Below are positions 56,843 to 64,000 of a stretch of DNA of 64,000 bases, piece after piece; the stretch's first letter is position 1; every line of letters starts with the position of its first letter. Source of the DNA: an uncultured bacterium (GTDB taxonomy: Bacteria > Krumholzibacteriota > Krumholzibacteriia > LZORAL124-64-63); assembly GCA_937864225.1 (NCBI GenBank), contig CALMJK010000002.1:193916-257915 (forward strand). Reading direction: 5' to 3'. A program made the position numbers and the translations under genes. Under the pieces are notes generated by a model, which saw only the letters and a list, made by a program, of their open reading frames with translations, had not been told where the DNA came from and made no database searches.

Positions 56843-57785
56843 TCCGCGCGCGCAAGCCGCCCGGCGCGCGAGCCTCGGCCTGCTCGCCGCCGTCGTCGCC
56901 GCCACGGCGACCGCGGCGGCCGCGCCCGGTCCGACGCCGCCCGCGCCGCGGACGGACCAACGCCTGTGCGTCTTCGCCGGCATCCTGCCGCACGCCTGGT
57001 TCCTGGAGCGTCTGGGCGGGGATCGCGTGGCGATCGAAGTGCTGGTGGGACCGGGCCAGACCCCCGAAACCTTCGAGCCGACGCCGCGCCAGATGGCGAA
57101 GCTGGGCGAGGCGGCCGCTTTGCTGCGCGCGGGCGTGCCCTTCGAGCGCTCCCTGTTGCCGCGCGTGCGGCGGGCCTTCCCCCGGCTCGAGATCGTCGAC
57201 ACGCTGGACGGGCTGCCGCTGCGGCCGTGGGAGGAGCCCGCGACGCCGCAATCCGACGCCGGCCACGCCCATGGCGGCGCCGACCCGCACGTTTGGCTCG
57301 ACCCGTTGCGGGCGCGCGGCATCGCGCGCAATATCGCCGCCGCCCTGGCCCGCCTCGACCCGCTCCACGCCCCCGTGTACGCGTCGCGCCTGGCGACGCT
57401 GGACGCGGAGCTCGTCGCGCTCGACGAGGAACTGGCCGCGACGCTCGCTCCCTGGCGCGGACGCGCCTTCTACGTCTTCCACCCCGCGTTCGGCTACCTC
57501 GCCGAGCGCTACGGCCTGCGCCAGGTCGCGATCCAGGCCGGCGGCCGCGAGCCGACCCCGCGCGAACTCGCGCGCGTGATCGACGCCGCGCGCCGCGACG
57601 GGACGCGGGTTCTCTTCGCGCAGCCGCAGTACGCCCCGCGCAGCGCGCGCCAGGCGGCCGCGTCGCTCGACGCGCAGCTGGTCGAGCTCGACGATCTGGC
57701 GCGCGATTACGACGACAACCTGCGGCGCGTGGCCGCCGCGCTCGCGCGCGCGTTCGCCGGACCGGACCCGGAGGCGGCGCCGTGA
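56826..57785 (+). CDS. znuA: Zinc ABC transporter substrate-binding protein
   Basis: 319 residues with a signal peptide (hydrophobic LGLLAAVVAATATAAAA). Metal-binding protein of the cluster 9 family: first His in AGILPHAWFLERLGG, GPGQTPETFEPTPRQM, a short His-containing loop (AGHAHGGADPHVWLDP) with the second His, the third His in VFHPAFGYLAERYGL and an acidic residue late in the protein. The short His-loop is typical of ZnuA, less of manganese binders. It captures zinc in the periplasm and passes it to ZnuB. Stop overlaps the znuC start (GTGA). Confidence 0.88.
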   Translation: MRAAADPRAQAARRASLGLLAAVVAATATAAAAPGPTPPAPRTDQRLCVFAGILPHAWFLERLGGDRVAIEVLVGPGQTPETFEPTPRQMAKLGEAAALLRAGVPFERSLLPRVRRAFPRLEIVDTLDGLPLRPWEEPATPQSDAGHAHGGADPHVWLDPLRARGIARNIAAALARLDPLHAPVYASRLATLDAELVALDEELAATLAPWRGRAFYVFHPAFGYLAERYGLRQVAIQAGGREPTPRELARVIDAARRDGTRVLFAQPQYAPRSARQAAASLDAQLVELDDLARDYDDNLRRVAAALARAFAGPDPEAAP

Positions 57786-58567
57786 ACACCGTGTCCGCCG
57801 TGTCCGCCCGCGGCCTGACCTTCGCCTTCCCGGGCGACCCTCCCGCGCTCGAGGACGTGACGTTCACCATCGCCGAGGGCGATTTCGCCAGCGTGGTCGG
57901 CCCCAACGGCGGCGGCAAGACCACGCTGCTGCGCCTGCTGCTGGGGCTGCTGAAGCCGACGCGAGGCGAGGCGCGGCTGTTCGGGCAGCCGCCGGAGGTC
58001 GCCCGCCGGCAGGTCGGCTACCTGGCGCAGCGCGCGCGGCTCGATCCGCATTTCCCGGTCTGCGTGCGCGACGTCGTGCTGATGGGCCGCCTCGGCCCCG
58101 GCCGCCCCGTCGGCCCGTTCGGCCGCGGGGACAAGGACGCGGCGCGGCGGGCCCTGGCGGAGGTGGGGCTGGCCGACGCGGCGCGGCGCCCGTTCGCCGC
58201 GCTCTCCGGCGGGCAGAAACAGCGGGCGCTCATCGCGCGGGCCCTGGCGTGCGAGCCGCGGCTGTTGCTGCTGGACGAGCCCACGGCCAGTCTCGACCAG
58301 CACGTCGAGGGAGAGCTCTTCGCGCTGTTGCGCGAACTGAACCGCCGGCTCACCGTGATCATCGTCTCCCATGACCTCGGCTTCGTCTCGCGCTGGGTGC
58401 GCACCGTCGTCTGCGTGAACCGGCGCGTGGCCGTGCACCCGACCGGCGAGGTGACGGCCGAGATCATCCGCGAGATGTACGGCGACGAGGCGCGTCTGGT
58501 GCGCCACGACCGGCACGCGACCGACCCCGGCCACCCGTCCGCCGGCCGGCCCGGAGGGCGGCCGTGA
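57782..58567 (+). CDS. znuC: Zinc ABC transporter ATP-binding protein
   Basis: 261 residues. Walker A GPNGGGKTT, Q-loop YLAQRA, signature LSGGQKQRALIARAL, Walker B LLLLDEPTASLD and the switch His in IIVSHDLGFV. The segment after the Q-loop (FPVCVRDVVLMGRL) matches metal-type (ZnuC/MntA) ATPases. GTG start overlaps znuA; stop overlaps znuB (GTGA, 58564-58567). Confidence 0.93.
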   Translation: MNTVSAVSARGLTFAFPGDPPALEDVTFTIAEGDFASVVGPNGGGKTTLLRLLLGLLKPTRGEARLFGQPPEVARRQVGYLAQRARLDPHFPVCVRDVVLMGRLGPGRPVGPFGRGDKDAARRALAEVGLADAARRPFAALSGGQKQRALIARALACEPRLLLLDEPTASLDQHVEGELFALLRELNRRLTVIIVSHDLGFVSRWVRTVVCVNRRVAVHPTGEVTAEIIREMYGDEARLVRHDRHATDPGHPSAGRPGGRP

Positions 58568-59409
58568 ACGCGTTCCTGCACGATCTGGCCAGGCACGCCT
58601 TCCTGCAGCACGCTCTGCTCGCCGGACTGCTGGCGAGCGTGGCCTGCGGCGTGGTCGGCACGTACGTCGTGGCGCGGCGCATCGCCTACATCGCGGGCGC
58701 CATCTCGCATTGCGTCCTGGGCGGCATCGGCGCGGCCGGCTGGCTGAGCGCGACGGCCGGCTGGGACTGGCTGCGGCCGCTGCACGGGGCGATCCTGGCG
58801 GCGGTCGCCGCGGCGGTGGTGATCGGCGCGGTCAGCCTGCGGGCGCGGCAGAGCGAGGACACGGTGATCGGCGCGCTCTGGGCGATCGGCATGGCGTCCG
58901 GCATCGTGTTCATCGCCCGCACGCCGGGCTACCAGGAAGACCTGATCGGCTACCTGTTCGGCAACATCTTGCTGGTCGCGCCCGCCGACCTGTGGCTCGT
59001 GGCCGGCCTCGACGTCGCGGTGCTGCTGCTGGGCCTGCTCTTCTACCACCAGTTCCAGGCGGTCTGCTTCGACGAGGAGTTCGCCCGCTTGCGCGGGGTC
59101 AGGGTCGAGACGTTCTACCTGCTGCTGCTCGTCCTGACCGCGTTGACGGTCGTGCTGCTGGTGACCGTGGTCGGCATCGTGCTGGTGATCGCGCTGCTCG
59201 TGCTGCCCGCGGCGGTGGCAGGGCATTTCGCGCGCACGCTCTGGCAGATGATGGGGCTGGCCGCGCTCGCCAGCGCCGCCTTCACCACGGGCGGCCTGGC
59301 GCTCAGCTACGGACTGAACCTGCCGTCCGGCGCGGTCATCGTGCTGCTGGCCGGCGGCGTCTACCTGGCGCTCAGCGCTCGCGGCCTCGCCCGCTGGAGG
59401 CGCAGCTGA
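58564..59409 (+). CDS. znuB: Zinc ABC transporter permease
   Basis: 281 residues with seven to eight hydrophobic segments, ABC-3 family: LLASVACGVVGTYVVARR, YIAGAISHCVLGG, FGNILLV, EFARLRGVRVE and LVIALLVLPAAVAGHFA. The family transports zinc or manganese; the partner ZnuA and the linked putative zinc sensor favour zinc. Translation coupled to znuC. Confidence 0.92.
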   Translation: MNAFLHDLARHAFLQHALLAGLLASVACGVVGTYVVARRIAYIAGAISHCVLGGIGAAGWLSATAGWDWLRPLHGAILAAVAAAVVIGAVSLRARQSEDTVIGALWAIGMASGIVFIARTPGYQEDLIGYLFGNILLVAPADLWLVAGLDVAVLLLGLLFYHQFQAVCFDEEFARLRGVRVETFYLLLLVLTALTVVLLVTVVGIVLVIALLVLPAAVAGHFARTLWQMMGLAALASAAFTTGGLALSYGLNLPSGAVIVLLAGGVYLALSARGLARWRRS

Positions 59410-59411
59410 TC

Positions 59412-60590
59412 ATGCTCTCGTCGCGCCTGCCCCCGGACTTCGCCCCCAACCGCCTGGCCGCCGCGCTCGCTGCGCGGCGGGCGGCGGGGCTGCCGCTGCT
59501 GGATCTGACCGTCACCAACCCGACCGCCGTCGGCTTGCGTTGGCCCGCCGCCGCGTTGCGCCGCGCCTGGCGCCCGCGTGGCGCGCCGTCGGCGTACGAC
59601 CCGCAGCCGCGCGGCCTGCCGGCCGCCCGCGCCGCCGTGGCGGCCTATTGCGGTCCGGGTGTGACCGCGGACATGGTTCATTTAACGCCAGGAACCAGTG
59701 ATGGTTACGCCTATCTTTTCAAGCTTTTGACGAACCCGGACGACGAGATCCTGGCCCCGGCGCCGAGCTATCCGCTGCTGCCGGCGCTGGCCGATCTGGA
59801 GGCCGCGCGGCTCGTGCCCTACCCCCTGTCCTGGCGAGAGGGCCACGGCTGGCGCTGCGACCTGGCCGCCCTGGCCGCCGCCGCCGGCCCGCGCGCGCGC
59901 GCGGTCGTCGCGGTCAGCCCGCACAACCCGACCGGCGCGGTGCTGTCGCGCGAGGAGCGCGCCGCCCTGGACGACTTCTGCGCGGCGCGCGGTCTGGCGC
60001 TCATCGTGGACGAGGTGTTCCGTGACTACCCGGCGCCGGCGAACCCCGCGCCGCCGTCGGCGGCGGCCGGGGCGGATGGCCGCCCGCCCCGGGCCCTCAC
60101 CTTCGCGCTCTCGGGGCTGTCCAAGGTGTGCGCCCTGCCGCAGGCGAAACTGAGTTGGATCGTCACGACGGGGCCGGCCGACGCGACGGCGCCGGCCCGG
60201 GCCGGGCTCGACTTCATCTGCGACGCGTACCTGTCGGTGAGCGCCGCGGCGCAGGAGGCGGCGCCCGCGCTGCTGGCCGCGCGCGGCGCGATCCAGGCGC
60301 GCGTGCGGGCGCGCGTCGACGCCAACGAGTCCTGGCTCGCCGCGCGCGCGACGCGGGCCGGCGCGTGGCGGCTGCTGATGCGCGCGGGCGGCTGGTGCGC
60401 CGTGCTCGAGGTGTGGAACGCCGAGGACGAAGAAGAGTGGTGCCTGTCGCTGCTGGCGGAGGCCGGCGTCGCCGTCCACCCCGGCTTCTTCTACGACTTT
60501 CCGCGGCGCGGCCACGTGGTCCTGAGCCTGCTGACGCCCCAGCGGATCTTCCGCGCCGGCGTGGCGCGCCTGCTCGCGCGGCTGCGCTAG
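59412..60590 (+). CDS. Class I/II PLP-dependent aminotransferase
   Basis: 392 residues starting two bases after the znuB stop. Fold type I motifs: LTPGTSDGYAYLFKLL, VSPHNPTGAVLSREE, IVDEVFRDY, the PLP lysine in LSGLSKVCALPQAKLSWI and the late substrate Arg region. Specificity is not recognisable; aspartate/alanine-type aminotransferases share these motifs. Its place at the end of the zinc operon is odd and may be read-through or reflect a zinc-linked amino acid step. Confidence 0.85.
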   Translation: MLSSRLPPDFAPNRLAAALAARRAAGLPLLDLTVTNPTAVGLRWPAAALRRAWRPRGAPSAYDPQPRGLPAARAAVAAYCGPGVTADMVHLTPGTSDGYAYLFKLLTNPDDEILAPAPSYPLLPALADLEAARLVPYPLSWREGHGWRCDLAALAAAAGPRARAVVAVSPHNPTGAVLSREERAALDDFCAARGLALIVDEVFRDYPAPANPAPPSAAAGADGRPPRALTFALSGLSKVCALPQAKLSWIVTTGPADATAPARAGLDFICDAYLSVSAAAQEAAPALLAARGAIQARVRARVDANESWLAARATRAGAWRLLMRAGGWCAVLEVWNAEDEEEWCLSLLAEAGVAVHPGFFYDFPRRGHVVLSLLTPQRIFRAGVARLLARLR

Positions 60591-60637
60591 AGCGCCGGCG
60601 CCCGCCCGGCGTCGCGCTCGCCGTGCCCTGTCGTGGG

Positions 60638-60663
60638 AAGGGCCAGCCGCGAGCGGCTGGCCC
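60638..60663. terminator. Possible bidirectional terminator between the aminotransferase gene and tmRNA
   Basis: Ten-pair stem GGGCCAGCCG/CGGCTGGCCC with a four-base loop (CGAG) between convergent genes. The T-run is poor on either strand. Confidence 0.5.
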
Positions 60664-60670
60664 TGGGATC

Positions 60671-61025
60671 TGGTGGAGGCGGCGGGAATCGAACCCGCGT
60701 CCGTAACCGGTACTCCGCCGGCGTCTACATGCTTAGCCGCGCGTTATTTCTCGCCGGTCGGCAGGTCGTGCGGCCCACCTACCTCCCGGCCAGTCCCCTT
60801 ATTTTCTCGCCCGTCCCCAAGGGACCCGGTTTCGGGCCAGGCACCGGTAGACCGCGCCTCCAGAGCCGGGCCGATGCCCCCCCAGCCCGGAGACGCGCCG
60901 CCTAATTAGGCGGCGAGGGCCAACTGATCGTTGTCAGTTATTTGTTTTCCGCCGTTTTACGAGATGAGCGGGATCTCGGCATGCAGCCAACGGTCCCCCG
61001 ACCACGTCGAAACCATGTCGCCCCC
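60671..61025 (-). ncRNA. ssrA: tmRNA (transfer-messenger RNA)
   Basis: 355 nt, one-piece tmRNA. The 5' end GGGGGCGACATGGTTTCGAC pairs through its acceptor with CGCCTCC-A-CCA at the 3' end, and the T arm is GGGTTCGATTCCC. The tag frame reads GKQITDNDQLALAA followed by TAA (60908-60906), ending in the usual ALAA degron; the start of the tag at GGA is inferred by analogy with GK-type tags. It rescues stalled ribosomes and tags their products for proteolysis. Confidence 0.95.
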
Positions 61026-61064
61026 ATTTCAGCGGCGTCAGGTCCCGCAGGAACCGACTCCCAC

Positions 61065-61092
61065 AATATCGCGCGCTTGCCCGCCGCGTCAA
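61065..61092 (-). promoter_or_regulatory. Promoter of tmRNA
   Basis: Minus strand TTGACG (61092-61087), 16 bases, GATATT (61070-61065), or TATTGT with 18-base spacing; about 40 bases before the tmRNA 5' end. Confidence 0.65.
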
Positions 61093-61109
61093 CGCCGCAC
61101 TCGCGCCGC

Positions 61110-61139
61110 ACGAGAAGGGCGGGGCGAGTCGCCCCGCCC
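61110..61139 (-). terminator. Terminator after gdhA
   Basis: Ten-pair stem GGGCGGGGCG/CGCCCCGCCC with loop ACT, then TTCTCGTG on the minus strand; short T-run. Confidence 0.6.
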
Positions 61140-61170
61140 CGCCCTCCGCTTGCCGCTCGCGTCGCGACCG

Positions 61171-64000
<2,830 letters not shown>

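Overview
The window is a very GC-rich (about 70% by eye), gene-dense bacterial chromosome segment with no mobile element, prophage or CRISPR array. The cell is a diderm: it has a Kdo transferase (waaA), a GT9 heptosyltransferase-like enzyme, MltG, lipoproteins and a beta-barrel-like protein with thrombospondin type-3 repeats. A gingipain-like C25 peptidase with a FlgD/T9SS-like C-terminal domain, a DUF5683 protein, a spdEFG1/mtEFG1-type EF-G and small secreted proteins of uncertain family point to an FCB-like or candidate-phylum lineage (Krumholzibacteria, Eisenbacteria or Latescibacteria-like). That placement is inference; no 16S gene is present.

Left part (1-25 kb). A long minus-strand run reads glmM-like, glmS, tRNA-Sec, diacylglycerol kinase-like, DUF5683, lepA, lepB, hemW-like (cut by the window edge). 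It is followed rightwards by tRNA-Thr/tRNA-Phe, a histidine kinase/receiver pair, galE-uvrA, and mazG on the plus strand. The 3' end of mazG overlaps a convergent TSP3-repeat protein. Two CNNM/CBS transporters face a plus-strand LPS block (GT9, waaA) and a radical SAM/SPASM enzyme. queE-queC supply the 7-deazaguanine pathway.

Middle (25-40 kb). This region is rich in secreted proteins: a lipoprotein, an M49-like peptidase with a pentapeptide zinc motif, a translationally coupled trio (C25 peptidase, SpoIID/LytB, GH3), two tandem cysteine-containing secreted paralogues and a dockerin-like secreted protein. Several have recognisable sigma70-type promoters and strong terminators.

Right part (38.5-64 kb). 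A long minus-strand operon runs punA-like, ileS, dksA/traR-like, lspA, rluD-like, STAS, RsbW-like, ruvX, mltG, small membrane protein, tRNA-Val. Just upstream lie yggS and a DivIVA-domain gene, so the order resembles the distal cell-division cluster of Firmicutes. Next come fusA with a KaiC-like ATPase, kbl, class II fba and a photolyase. Divergent from the photolyase is a zinc-uptake operon, led by a small ribbon-helix-helix protein with a Cys/His cluster and a perfect inverted repeat inside its own promoter; it continues with znuA, znuC, znuB and an aminotransferase. tmRNA, gdhA and a truncated PEP-synthase-like gene close the window.

Many neighbouring genes overlap by ATGA, GTGA or TTGA, so translational coupling and GTG/TTG starts are the local norm. 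The most novel-looking element is the putative zinc regulator and its operator; the secreted paralogue pair and the tRNA-Sec gene come next.
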